From Pseudomonadota bacterium (GTDB lineage Bacteria > Pseudomonadota > Gammaproteobacteria > JAKAQQ01): a stretch of DNA of 49,078 bases. Position numbers and translations under genes: made by a program. The notes below the pieces were generated by a model. That model was given only the letters and a program-made list of their open reading frames with translations. It was not told the origin of the DNA and made no database searches. The stretch covers positions 1 through 49,078 of the forward strand of contig DAHXNI010000092.1 in NCBI GenBank assembly GCA_027365475.1, in the 5' to 3' direction. Below are positions 7,128 through 15,897 of the stretch, piece after piece. Positions within the stretch are counted from its first letter, which is position 1, and every line of letters starts with the position of its first letter.

Positions 7128-8120
7128 TTAGGATCCGCATGGTCCACCACCCGGTCCACGGGAATCGCGGTCGATCCGGAGAGTGGCCAGCAGCCCCTCC
7201 AAATCTCCAGGTAAAGGAGACGTCCAGCTTTGAAGTTCCCGTGTGACCGGATGATGGAGTTCAAGCCGGATTGCATGGAGCGCCTGCCGAGCAAAGGATC
7301 GCAGGGCTTCGTGCACATTCGGAGTCATCCCTTTGCGGAGACGCCAACGCGGACCATATAGGGGGTCGCCGACAAGGCCATGCCCGATATGCGCGAGGTG
7401 CACGCGAATCTGGTGGGTGCGACCGGTACCGAGGTGAACCTCGATCCAGCTGAAATTCGGGAAACGTTCGAGGATCCGGAACTCGGTATCAGCCGGTTTG
7501 CCACCCGGGGTAACCGCCTGCTTGAGGCGGTTTCTCGGGTGGCGTCCAATCGGGGCCTCAATGCGCCGGCCGGACACCGGTTGCCCAACAATCAAGGCCA
7601 CATAGGTCCGCCGGATCTCACGCAGCGCAAGCTTCCGGGTGAGCGCCGCATGTGCACGCTCGCTCCTGGCCACGATCAAAAGACCGCTCGTATCCTTGTC
7701 GAGCCGGTGCACGAGCCCCGCACGCGGTATCCGGGCCAGTTCGGGATAACGGTTGAGGAGCCCGTTGATGAGCGTCCCCCGGGCATGACCCGCACCCGGA
7801 TGGACCACGAGACCGGCCGGCTTATCGACCACAATAAGGTCCGGATCCTCGAACACAATGGAGAGCATCATGGACTCAGGCCCGATCCGGGTCTCCGGAG
7901 GGGGGTCAAACCGGATCTCGATGGGCTCGCCTGCATCAACCGGGTCGCTCGGCTGAGCCGGGTGGCCTGAAACGGTCACCTGGCCGCGACGGATGAGATC
8001 CGCGAGACGGGTTCTCGAATGACCCGGGCAGAGCTCAACCAGAACCCGATCAAGCCTCTGCCCAGCAAGGGCCTCGGGAACCTCGACTGATTCGGAGACT
8101 CCGGGAAGCTCTCCGGCCAT
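7128..8120 (-). CDS. rluD: 23S rRNA pseudouridine synthase RluD
   Basis: 330 residues from ATG 8120. Converts uridines in helix 69 of 23S rRNA to pseudouridine. The N-terminal S4-like domain (QRLDRVLVELCPGHSRTRLA) is followed by the catalytic domain: LIVVDKPAGLVVHPG, then the active-site GLVHRLDKDTSGLLIVA with the conserved Asp, and TGRTHQIRVHLAHIGHGLVG. An in-frame ATG at 8171 would add 17 residues and overlap the bamD start codon. I prefer 8120 because the length then matches RluD (about 326), and because a strong bamD -10 lies just upstream at 8127-8132. pgeF follows in the same operon. Confidence 0.9.
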   Translation of the reverse strand: MAGELPGVSESVEVPEALAGQRLDRVLVELCPGHSRTRLADLIRRGQVTVSGHPAQPSDPVDAGEPIEIRFDPPPETRIGPESMMLSIVFEDPDLIVVDKPAGLVVHPGAGHARGTLINGLLNRYPELARIPRAGLVHRLDKDTSGLLIVARSERAHAALTRKLALREIRRTYVALIVGQPVSGRRIEAPIGRHPRNRLKQAVTPGGKPADTEFRILERFPNFSWIEVHLGTGRTHQIRVHLAHIGHGLVGDPLYGPRWRLRKGMTPNVHEALRSFARQALHAIRLELHHPVTRELQSWTSPLPGDLEGLLATLRIDRDSRGPGGGPCGS

Positions 8121-8126
8121 CCGCGG

Positions 8127-8132
8127 TATACT
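8127..8132 (+). promoter_or_regulatory. -10 element for bamD
   Basis: TATACT lies 37 bases upstream of the bamD ATG at 8170, a fit for a short leader. On the opposite strand the same spot reads TATACC, so a two-way promoter serving rluD is possible. No good -35 was found. Confidence 0.4.
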
Positions 8133-8169
8133 TTCGGGGTTCCCCGTCTTCCCCCGGATCATCTCGCTC

Positions 8170-8934
8170 ATGAATCGCCAACTCGTTTCACTGGCCGCAC
8201 TCGTCTCTTCAATCGCGGTTCTCGCGGGATGCGCTGGAACCCCGCCCCACTATTCCACCATTCCGGCGCCCGTGCTTTACGCCCGTGCCCGTTCCGCTCT
8301 CCTCGCGGCTAACTACCCGGTCGCTGAAGCTGCATTCCGCACCCTCAAAGCCGATCATCCCTTCAGCCATTATGCCCGGGAAGCGGCACTCTATCTCATC
8401 TATACGCATTTCATGGCCGGACAGGATCATCGGGCTGCGGATGCGGCACACCGCTTCATCCGTGCGAACCCAAGGAGCGCCGAAGTGCCGTATGCCTACT
8501 TCATGATTGGTGTCGCCCAATCCCGCAACCAGCTCGGGTTTTTCGACCGCCTGTTCGCGGTCAATCCCGACCGGCGCCGGGTAGGACACTATCGGATCGC
8601 ATTCGACGCATTCAAGAAACTCCTGACACGCTACCCGAACTCGCCTTATGCAGTTTATGCGCGTGGCGAGATGGTTCGCATCCGGAACCTCATTGCGAAC
8701 CACGAACTTTACGTGGCCCGGTTCTATCTCAAGAAACGGGCTTACGTGGCCTCTGCCAACCGTGCGGCCACTATTATCCAGGAGATGCCGCAAACGAGTG
8801 CTGCGCGCAAGGGACTCGGCGTTCTGGTCCGGGATTACCGCCATCTCGATGAACCTGCTCTCGCCAAACAAGCGCAAACCCTGCTCGAACGCAATACGGG
8901 CCCGTCCTCACACCTCCGGCACGGGTCCGACTGA
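8170..8934 (+). CDS. bamD: Outer membrane protein assembly factor BamD
   Basis: 254 residues. Lipoprotein of the BAM complex that inserts beta-barrel proteins in the outer membrane; it contacts BamA. The N-terminus has a signal peptide with lipobox LAGC (Cys at about residue 21). Tetratricopeptide-like helices follow: ALLAANYPVAEAAFRTLKAD, AREAALYLIYTHF, AFDAFKKLLTRYPNSPYA, IANHELYVARFYLKK, in the order seen in BamD/ComL. It is divergent from rluD, a common neighbourhood. The 3' end overlaps the 3' end of nadE by 27 bases. Confidence 0.9.
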   Translation: MNRQLVSLAALVSSIAVLAGCAGTPPHYSTIPAPVLYARARSALLAANYPVAEAAFRTLKADHPFSHYAREAALYLIYTHFMAGQDHRAADAAHRFIRANPRSAEVPYAYFMIGVAQSRNQLGFFDRLFAVNPDRRRVGHYRIAFDAFKKLLTRYPNSPYAVYARGEMVRIRNLIANHELYVARFYLKKRAYVASANRAATIIQEMPQTSAARKGLGVLVRDYRHLDEPALAKQAQTLLERNTGPSSHLRHGSD

Positions 8935-10581
8935 TCCACCAGGGGGCACCCCTCCTCCTTTGAATCCGGATGTCACGGGATAGCGCCGCTCGATTCCGAA
9001 CGCCCGGCGACTGACCTTGACACCAATCGGTGCCTGGCGCCGCTTGTACTCCGTGGCCAGCACCCTTCGGACAACCGCACGAACGACCGTCTCGTCGAAC
9101 CCATTGCGAACCATGTCGGCCACCGAGCGATCCTCTTCCACAAAGGCTTCAAGAATCGCATCAAGCAGCGGGTAAGGAGGGAGGCTGTCACGATCTCTCT
9201 GCCCGGGCCTCAGTTCGGCTGTCGGTTCACGTTCGATCACAACCTCGGGGATAACCGGCTCCCGCGCGTTGCGATAACGCGCTAAATCATAGACCCGGGT
9301 CTTCGAAACATCCCGGAGCGGTGCAAACCCGCCCGCCATGTCGCCATAGAGCGTGGCGTAACCCATGGCCATCTCGCTCTTGTTGCCGGTCGAGAGCACA
9401 AGCTTCCCGGATGCATTGGAGAGCGCCATGAGCAGCATGCCCCGTGTGCGGGCCTGGATATTTTCAGGAATCACTCCTTCGGGTTCGTGCCCGGAGACTG
9501 CTGCGATCATGCCCCCGATTGTCTTCACGGCAGGGGTGATCGGAATCTCAAGGGTCGCCACTCCGAGCGTGCGTGCTTCCCGGAGTGCCCCTTCACGCGA
9601 AAGATTCGAGGTGTAAGGAGAGGGCATCAGGACCCCCTCGACCCGATCAGCACCCAGCGCATCGACGGCGAGCGCGAGTGTCAGCGCCGAATCGATGCCG
9701 CCCGAGAGTCCGATGAGGACACCCGGGAAGTGGTTTTTTTCAACATAGTCGGCCAGTGCGAGCGTGATGGCCCGGTACACCGACTCGATGGAAGCCATGG
9801 ACTCCGAGAGCACGCCCGACCCGGACGTCACGCCTTCCGGGCCCATTTTTAATCGAACCGGCCAGAGCGCCTCCTTAAATGATGGAGCCCGTGCCACGAG
9901 ATCGCCACGCGGGTCCAGTGCGAGCGAAGTCCCGTCGAATACGAGCTCATCCTGGCCTCCCACGAGGTTTACGGAGACGAGTGGCAAACCCACTTCCCGT
10001 ACCCTCCCGGCAAAAACCGCTTCCCGCTCGTCGAGCTTTCCCTGACAGAAGGGTGACGCGCTCAAACCGAGAAGCAGCTCCGCGCCCCCCTCGCGTGCCA
10101 AACGGGCAGGTGCCGGATCCCAGAGATCCTCACAGATCAGAATGCCGAGACTCACACCCCGGTGGGTCCAGACCGTCGTGCGCTCACCCGGTGTGAAGTA
10201 GCGCTTCTCATCGAAAACACCATAGTTCGGCAGACATTGTTTAAACGCGCGCGCCGCAATCCGCCCCTCGTGGATCGCAGCCACCGCGTTGTAGATTCGT
10301 GATCCCTCGTAGTGGGGATAACCGACCAGGATCGGAGCACCCGGCCACTCCAGAACGAGTGTGGAAAGAGCGGTTTCCACTTCCGCTCGGAACCCGGGCT
10401 GAAACAGGAGATCCTGTGGGGGATAGCCGGTCAGGGCCAGTTCGGGAAACAGCGTGAGATCGGCCCCGTGGTCATCTCGAGCCAATCGGGCGGCCCTGAG
10501 CATGCGCTCGGCATTGTCCCGGACCGCGCCGACCGTGACATTGATTTGGGCGAGCACCACCGTGAGGGACGAAGCGGTCAC
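8908..10581 (-). CDS. nadE: Glutamine-dependent NAD+ synthetase
   Basis: 557 residues, the two-domain form. Residues 1-270 are a nitrilase-type glutaminase: FPELALTGYPPQDLL (Glu), LPNYGVFDEKRYF (Lys) and GILICEDLWDP (Cys). Residues about 280-557 are the NAD synthetase with the ATP P-loop LIGLSGGIDSALT and LSTGNKSEMAMGYATLYGDM. Makes NAD from nicotinic acid adenine dinucleotide, ATP and glutamine. It lies 21 bases downstream of sucD in the same direction and may be cotranscribed with sucCD. The C-terminal about 15 residues (glycine/proline rich) overlap the bamD 3' end. Confidence 0.95.
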   Translation of the reverse strand: MTASSLTVVLAQINVTVGAVRDNAERMLRAARLARDDHGADLTLFPELALTGYPPQDLLFQPGFRAEVETALSTLVLEWPGAPILVGYPHYEGSRIYNAVAAIHEGRIAARAFKQCLPNYGVFDEKRYFTPGERTTVWTHRGVSLGILICEDLWDPAPARLAREGGAELLLGLSASPFCQGKLDEREAVFAGRVREVGLPLVSVNLVGGQDELVFDGTSLALDPRGDLVARAPSFKEALWPVRLKMGPEGVTSGSGVLSESMASIESVYRAITLALADYVEKNHFPGVLIGLSGGIDSALTLALAVDALGADRVEGVLMPSPYTSNLSREGALREARTLGVATLEIPITPAVKTIGGMIAAVSGHEPEGVIPENIQARTRGMLLMALSNASGKLVLSTGNKSEMAMGYATLYGDMAGGFAPLRDVSKTRVYDLARYRNAREPVIPEVVIEREPTAELRPGQRDRDSLPPYPLLDAILEAFVEEDRSVADMVRNGFDETVVRAVVRRVLATEYKRRQAPIGVKVSRRAFGIERRYPVTSGFKGGGVPPGGSVGPVPEV

Positions 10582-10602
10582 GGCTGTCTCCAGTCTGCCG
10601 GA

Positions 10603-11481
10603 TCAGCGCCGTTTGAGGCGGTCACTCATGGCTCGCCCGATCTCAGCGGGCGAGCGCACCGTCGTCACAAATGCAGCGTCGAAGGCACGATACTTGTCCT
10701 CGGCCGTGCCCTTGCCGCCCGCAATGATAGCTCCCGCGTGTCCCATGCGTTTGCCAGCCGGAGCCGTGACACCCGCCACGTAGGCCACCACGGGCTTCGT
10801 GACGTGATCCCGGATATAGGATGCTGCCTGTTCCTCGTCGTTGCCACCAATTTCCCCGACCAGAACGATCCCCTCAGTTTCGGGATCGGCTTCAAAAAGT
10901 GCGAGACAGTCGATGAAGCCGAGTCCATGAATCGGATCTCCACCGATCCCGATACAGGTCGTCTGACCCAGCCCGATTTCCGTGGTTTGATGGACCGCAA
11001 CATAGGTGAGGGTTCCCGAACGGGACACGATGCCGACCCGGCCCCGCCGGTGAATGCTGCCGGGCATGATCCCCATCTTGCATGCCCCGGGGGTAATAAT
11101 ACCCGGGCAGTTCGGACCGATGAGACGGGTACGCGGCCGGGATCTCAGGGCGGCTTTGACCCGCATCATGTCCAGCACCGGAATATGCTCCGTGATGCAG
11201 ACAATGAGTTCGATACCGGCATCGGCTGCTTCGAGGATTGAGTCTGCGGCGTAGGGAGCCGGCACGAAGATGAGACTGGCCTGGGCATCGGTTGCGGCAA
11301 CCGCTTCACGCACGGTATCGAAAACCGGCCGGTCGAGATGCCGGGAACCGCCCCGCCCGGGCGTGACCCCGCCGACGAGACGGGTTCCATAGGTGATCGC
11401 CTGTTCGGAGTGGAAGGTGCCCTGCTTGCCGGTAAACCCCTGACAGATCACGCGGGTTTCGCGATCAACCAAAACGCTCAT
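10603..11481 (-). CDS. sucD: Succinyl-CoA synthetase alpha subunit
   Basis: 292 residues. With SucC interconverts succinyl-CoA and succinate with ATP or GTP formation in the citric acid cycle. CoA-binding segment [37 protein letters not shown], and [20 protein letters not shown] are typical. The phosphohistidine lies in [19 protein letters not shown]. Its start overlaps the sucC stop (ATGA). nadE follows after 21 bases. Confidence 0.96.
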   Translation of the reverse strand: MSVLVDRETRVICQGFTGKQGTFHSEQAITYGTRLVGGVTPGRGGSRHLDRPVFDTVREAVAATDAQASLIFVPAPYAADSILEAADAGIELIVCITEHIPVLDMMRVKAALRSRPRTRLIGPNCPGIITPGACKMGIMPGSIHRRGRVGIVSRSGTLTYVAVHQTTEIGLGQTTCIGIGGDPIHGLGFIDCLALFEADPETEGIVLVGEIGGNDEEQAASYIRDHVTKPVVAYVAGVTAPAGKRMGHAGAIIAGGKGTAEDKYRAFDAAFVTTVRSPAEIGRAMSDRLKRR

Positions 11482-12650
11482 GCCGCACCTCCAGCCGCCT
11501 GGACGGCACGTTCCGCCGCCTCGGCAAGGCCCGCGATGGCCTCGATGGGCAACCCGCTTTGACTGAGGAGATGCCGGCCCTCCTCGGCCCGTGTTCCCTC
11601 CAGCCGGACGATCACGGGAACCTTGGGTGCTGCTTCACGCATGGCGGTGATGAGCCCTTCTGCAATGAGGTCACAACGCACGATGCCTCCGAAGATATTC
11701 ACAAAGATGGCCCGCACCTTCGGATTGGACCGGAAAAGATGGAAAGCCTGGGTCACACGCCCGGCCGTGGCATCACCACCGACATCGAGAAAGTTGGCCG
11801 GCTGCCCACCCTTGAGCTGGATGAGATCCATGGTGGCCATGGCGAGGCCGGCTCCATTGACCATGCAGGCGATATCCCCGTCCAGGGCAACATAGTTGAG
11901 CCCGGCCCGTTCGGCTTCCTCCTCAGCCGGATTGCGCTGACTCGGATCATCAAGCGCAGCGAGATCCGGGTGCCGGAAGAGGGCATTGTCGTCGAGGGTG
12001 ACTTTGGCATCGAGGGCGATCAGGGTGCCTGACTCGGTCATGATCAGCGGATTGATCTCGATGAGCGAAGCATCCGTCGTAAGGAGGGATTCCTGAAGTC
12101 CCGCGAGGAGCTTTTCAAAAGACGGGAAAAGATCCCTCGGCAGGCCAAGCCGGCCGGCCAGGATCCGCACCACATACCCCGGTACACCGGATGCCGCGGA
12201 GGGCAGGGGTACAGTCACGATGCGATCCGGGTGTTCTTCGGCCACCGTTTCGATTTCGACGCCACCATCCGGGGAAGCGATGAAACTCAGACACTCGCGA
12301 CTGCGATCGACGAGGAGGCTGAGATAAAACTCGCGGGCAATCGCCGATCCGCCCTCGACGAGCACAGCCGATACAGGCAGCCCATCCGGGCCGCTCTGGT
12401 GGGTTCTCAGCCGTGTGCCGATGAGGGCTAGGGCCGCGGCGCGAACTTCGGCGGGGGAACGGCACAGTTTCACGCCCCCGGCCTTGCCCCGCCCACCGGC
12501 ATGGATCTGTGCTTTCACCACCCAGAGAGCGCCACCGAGCTTTTGGGCGATGGCGACCGCCTCGTCTGGAGAATGCGCCACCGATCCACTCGGGATAGGC
12601 ACGCCCATGCGGGCAAAAATCGCTTTGGCCTGGTATTCGTGAAGATTCAT
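11478..12650 (-). CDS. sucC: Succinyl-CoA synthetase beta subunit (ADP/GDP-forming)
   Basis: 390 residues from ATG 12650, the usual SucC start [20 protein letters not shown]; the open frame continues upstream but with no family match. ATP-grasp domain features: [19 protein letters not shown], then [19 protein letters not shown], and the C-terminal half with [18 protein letters not shown] and [19 protein letters not shown]. Forms an alpha-beta complex with SucD, whose start overlaps its stop. Divergent from pilS with a 251-base gap that contains no gene. Confidence 0.95.
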   Translation of the reverse strand: MNLHEYQAKAIFARMGVPIPSGSVAHSPDEAVAIAQKLGGALWVVKAQIHAGGRGKAGGVKLCRSPAEVRAAALALIGTRLRTHQSGPDGLPVSAVLVEGGSAIAREFYLSLLVDRSRECLSFIASPDGGVEIETVAEEHPDRIVTVPLPSAASGVPGYVVRILAGRLGLPRDLFPSFEKLLAGLQESLLTTDASLIEINPLIMTESGTLIALDAKVTLDDNALFRHPDLAALDDPSQRNPAEEEAERAGLNYVALDGDIACMVNGAGLAMATMDLIQLKGGQPANFLDVGGDATAGRVTQAFHLFRSNPKVRAIFVNIFGGIVRCDLIAEGLITAMREAAPKVPVIVRLEGTRAEEGRHLLSQSGLPIEAIAGLAEAAERAVQAAGGAA

Positions 12651-12901
12651 CGAAACGGTTCCATGGTGGGTTCTTGCGGCGAGTCTATTTTCGCCTATTT
12701 GGGTAAGACTCGCCAGTCGCGGCTCGAAGATGCTTCTGCGTTCGGACACGGCAGTCGGTGTCAACGCGACTGCTTGGGGGTGGGCGCGGTTTGCTTGATC
12801 GGGAAACCTGGCGTAACGTGTCCGGGTCAAGCCGGGGAGACTCCGGGTGACAGAAGAACATCCAACGGTGTACCCCGGTTGATCCAATCCTCCCAACGCC
12901 C

Positions 12902-14563
12902 GTGCCCAAACACAAACTGACCCCGGAATCTGGCCGCGCAGTACACCGGATATCCGTGGCCTCGACCACGGATCCCGCACGCGCAGATCGCCTGCTCTGG
13001 ATTCTCGCCGGATTCAGGTTGTTTCTCGCAGCCCTGCTTCTCATAAGCGCACTCCTGCACTGGAGCGCCCTGCCGCTGACATCGTCCGCCGCCGCCCGGC
13101 TCACGATCGAAGCCGAGGCCTACCTCATTTGGGGCATCCTGATGGCCGGACTCCACGCCCTGTCCCGCAACCGTTTTCTCACTTTCGAGACGGTGCTCGG
13201 TGCAGGAGGCGATCTCATCTTCATGGCGGTGCTTTCCGCAAGCGGACTGCATGCTGCTTGGCTCCCCACCGTCAACATCATGCTGATCCCGCTCGGAGTC
13301 GCCGCTTCCATCCTGGATCTCGAGGGGGGACTCTCCCTGGCCGCCTTGGCCTCACTCTTTGTTCTCGCGAGAGCTGTTGATACCTGGATCGCGGGCCAGG
13401 GAACACGGCTCCTGCCGCATGCAGCCTTTGTTTCGATTCTGTTTTTCATCGTCACGATTGCCCTTTACTCCCTTTCCAATCGGGTGCGCATCAGCGAACG
13501 CATCCTAGCGCGACAGAAACTGGATCTTGAGGATCTCTCACAACTCAATGCCTATCTCGTGGAGCACATGGTCACCGGCATCGTCGTCTTCGGTCCGAAT
13601 GATCGTGTGCGATTTTTCAACGAATCGGCACAGCGTCTCCTTTCGAAGGGAGAGTCCGGATCAATCCCGAAGGCTGCACTCGAAGTCCTCCGCTTTGTCC
13701 GGGAGAGTCTCGAATCCCAAACCGCCCACCCTTTCCAGAGCACCCCAATCAAGACTCCGGCCGGGAAATCCGTTCTGCCACAGATTCATCCGATCGGAGC
13801 GCAGGGCGCGCTCCTGATTCTCGAAGACCTCACCTACCTCAATGAACAGATGCACGAACTCAAACTGCAGGCCATGGGGCGGCTCACCGCATCGATCGCA
13901 CACGAAATCAGAAATCCCCTGTCGGCGATCCGTCATGCCATGCAGCTCCTGCGCGAGGCTCCGACGCTCGGAGCTGAGGAACGACGTCTCAACCAGATCG
14001 CCCTCGATCAGGTCGAACGCCTGAACCGGGTGATCGGCAACATTCTGACTTTGTCCCGGCCTCCGAGTTATCCCACGATTCCCCTTGAACTCAACGGCTG
14101 GCTCGAAACCTTCATCGAAGAGTTCGCGAGCCGGCACGAGATCAGACTGCCCTCCCCGCAGATCCAGGTGTTCGCTCTGGCAGAACCGCTCTCCGCCCAG
14201 ATCAGCCCGGAGCTCCTCCACCAGATCGTCTGGAACCTCGCGGAGAATGCTTTTCTGCATGGTGCACCACCCAGTGATCCGGTTCATCCGAGCGTGCTCT
14301 TCCGTCTCGACCGGCACCGGGAATCTCAGGCCGTCAGGCTCGGCGTGCTCGACCACGGGCCTGGCATCCCGGAGGATCTCCTCGAGCGGATTTACGATCC
14401 TTTCTACAGCACTTCACCGCAGGGAACCGGGCTCGGCCTTTACATTGCAAGGGAGCTTTGCACTCTGAACGGGTTGAGCCTGCGGTACCGCCGCCGCAAG
14501 AGCGGAGGCAGCGAATTCTATATCCTGTTTCTCAAACCCCAGCCGGCCGTCAACCTGAGATGA
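12902..14563 (+). CDS. pilS: Two-component sensor kinase PilS
   Basis: 553 residues with a GTG start. The N-terminal third has about six hydrophobic segments (residues about 30-190), as in PilS, then a PAS-like region (NAYLVEHMVTGIVVFGPNDR). The HisKA motif is SIAHEIRNPLSAI with the phosphorylatable His at 334, followed by the ATPase domain with QIVWNLAENAFLHGA (N box), DHGPGIPEDLLERIYDPFYS (G1/F) and GTGLGLYIARE (G2). It senses pilin levels in the membrane in model species and phosphorylates PilR to activate type IV pilus genes. pilR follows with ATGA overlap. No pilus structural gene is in the window. Confidence 0.9.
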   Translation: MPKHKLTPESGRAVHRISVASTTDPARADRLLWILAGFRLFLAALLLISALLHWSALPLTSSAAARLTIEAEAYLIWGILMAGLHALSRNRFLTFETVLGAGGDLIFMAVLSASGLHAAWLPTVNIMLIPLGVAASILDLEGGLSLAALASLFVLARAVDTWIAGQGTRLLPHAAFVSILFFIVTIALYSLSNRVRISERILARQKLDLEDLSQLNAYLVEHMVTGIVVFGPNDRVRFFNESAQRLLSKGESGSIPKAALEVLRFVRESLESQTAHPFQSTPIKTPAGKSVLPQIHPIGAQGALLILEDLTYLNEQMHELKLQAMGRLTASIAHEIRNPLSAIRHAMQLLREAPTLGAEERRLNQIALDQVERLNRVIGNILTLSRPPSYPTIPLELNGWLETFIEEFASRHEIRLPSPQIQVFALAEPLSAQISPELLHQIVWNLAENAFLHGAPPSDPVHPSVLFRLDRHRESQAVRLGVLDHGPGIPEDLLERIYDPFYSTSPQGTGLGLYIARELCTLNGLSLRYRRRKSGGSEFYILFLKPQPAVNLR

Positions 14564-15897
14564 ACCTCAAAACTCCGCCCCTGTCCCGTCCACCGATCCG
14601 TATCCTGATTGTCGACGACGAGCCCGATCTCGTCGAACTCATCGCGCTCACCCTCAAAAGGATGCAGATCGAGAGCGATACGGCCTCCACCCTGTCTGCG
14701 GCTCGAGCGGCACTGCTCCTCGGACGTTACGCACTCTGCCTGCTTGACCTCAAGCTTCCGGATGGAGACGGCATGGATCTCGTCGAATGGATCCAGAAGG
14801 AGATGCCTGAAACACCGGTCGCCGTGCTCACGGCGCACGCCAGCATCGAAGTGGCGGTCCGTGCACTCAAACTCGGCGCGTTCGACTTTCTTACCAAGCC
14901 GGTCGATCTAACCGTCCTGAGACAAGTCGTGACGGGGGCCATCCGTCTCGCCAGCGGGGCGCCCGAAACCACCTCTGGACTGATCGGGGCATGCCCCGCG
15001 ATTGAGGATCTCAAAGCTGTGATCGCACGCGTCGCCCGCAATCAGGCCCCGGTGCACGTCCATGGGGAAACCGGGACCGGAAAGGAGCTTGTGAGCCGGC
15101 TGATCCACACGAGCGGATCGCGCCGCGATCACCCGTTTGTTCCGATCAACTGCGGTGCCATCCCTTCCGAACTTCTCGAAAGCGAGTTCTTCGGACACAA
15201 GCGCGGCGCCTTTACCGGAGCGGTTGCCGATCAACTGGGACTGATCCGGAGTGCGGAGGGCGGCACGCTTTTCCTCGACGAAATTGCCGAACTGCCACTC
15301 AGCATGCAGGTCAAACTTCTGCGCTTCATCCAGGAGAAATCCGTCCGCCCCGTGGGCTTTGCCCAGGAAGTCGCGGTGGATGTGAGGATTATCTCGGCAT
15401 CTCACAAAAATCTGCGCGATGAAGTGGCTGCGGGACGTTTCCGGGAAGACCTGTTCTACCGGCTGGTTGTCATCGAGCTTTATGTGCCTCCGCTCAGGGA
15501 ACGCCTCGCGGACCTCGCACTCCTCGCCCAGGCGATCGTCTCAAGACTCGCGCTCGGTCGACCGATCACGCTCGCCCCGGGAACGCTTGAGCGCCTCATG
15601 GAGTATGACTACCCGGGCAACGTCCGGGAGCTCGAGAACATCCTCGAGCGCGCACTCACTCTCGCGGACGGAGACGTCATCCGCCCGGATGACATCCGGG
15701 TGCGACGGGGCCGGCGACCACAGGCACCGGAGCGTGCACCGGATCGCCCTCTGCCCGAGTATCTCAACGACCTCGAACGGGAGCAGATGCGGCAGGCCCT
15801 GCGAGAGTGCCATGGCAACAAGACCGAAGCCGCGAAGCGCCTGGGCATCAGTTTTCGCCAGTTTCGTTACCGGATGAAAAAACTCGGTCTCGGCTGA
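14560..15897 (+). CDS. pilR: Sigma-54-dependent response regulator PilR
   Basis: 445 residues from ATG 14560, overlapping the pilS stop. Receiver domain: ILIVDDEPD acidic pair, phosphoacceptor Asp63 in LLDLKLPDGDG, and the FLTKPVD lysine. AAA+ domain: GETGTGKELVSRLIH (Walker A), FFGHKRGAFTGAVADQ with the sigma-54-contacting GAFTGA loop, GGTLFLDEIAELPL (Walker B), then arginine finger region. The C-terminal Fis-type helix-turn-helix reads GNKTEAAKRLGISFRQFRYR. Activates sigma-54 promoters such as that of the pilin gene. Its 3' end overlaps the convergent FadE-like gene by 50 bases. Confidence 0.93.
   Translation: MNLKTPPLSRPPIRILIVDDEPDLVELIALTLKRMQIESDTASTLSAARAALLLGRYALCLLDLKLPDGDGMDLVEWIQKEMPETPVAVLTAHASIEVAVRALKLGAFDFLTKPVDLTVLRQVVTGAIRLASGAPETTSGLIGACPAIEDLKAVIARVARNQAPVHVHGETGTGKELVSRLIHTSGSRRDHPFVPINCGAIPSELLESEFFGHKRGAFTGAVADQLGLIRSAEGGTLFLDEIAELPLSMQVKLLRFIQEKSVRPVGFAQEVAVDVRIISASHKNLRDEVAAGRFREDLFYRLVVIELYVPPLRERLADLALLAQAIVSRLALGRPITLAPGTLERLMEYDYPGNVRELENILERALTLADGDVIRPDDIRVRRGRRPQAPERAPDRPLPEYLNDLEREQMRQALRECHGNKTEAAKRLGISFRQFRYRMKKLGLG

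Noticed and set aside
12651-12901. Upstream in-frame extension of sucC to 12980
   Set aside because: SucC sequence begins at the MNLHEYQAK start (12650); the extra codons lack similarity and overlap the pilS start region.
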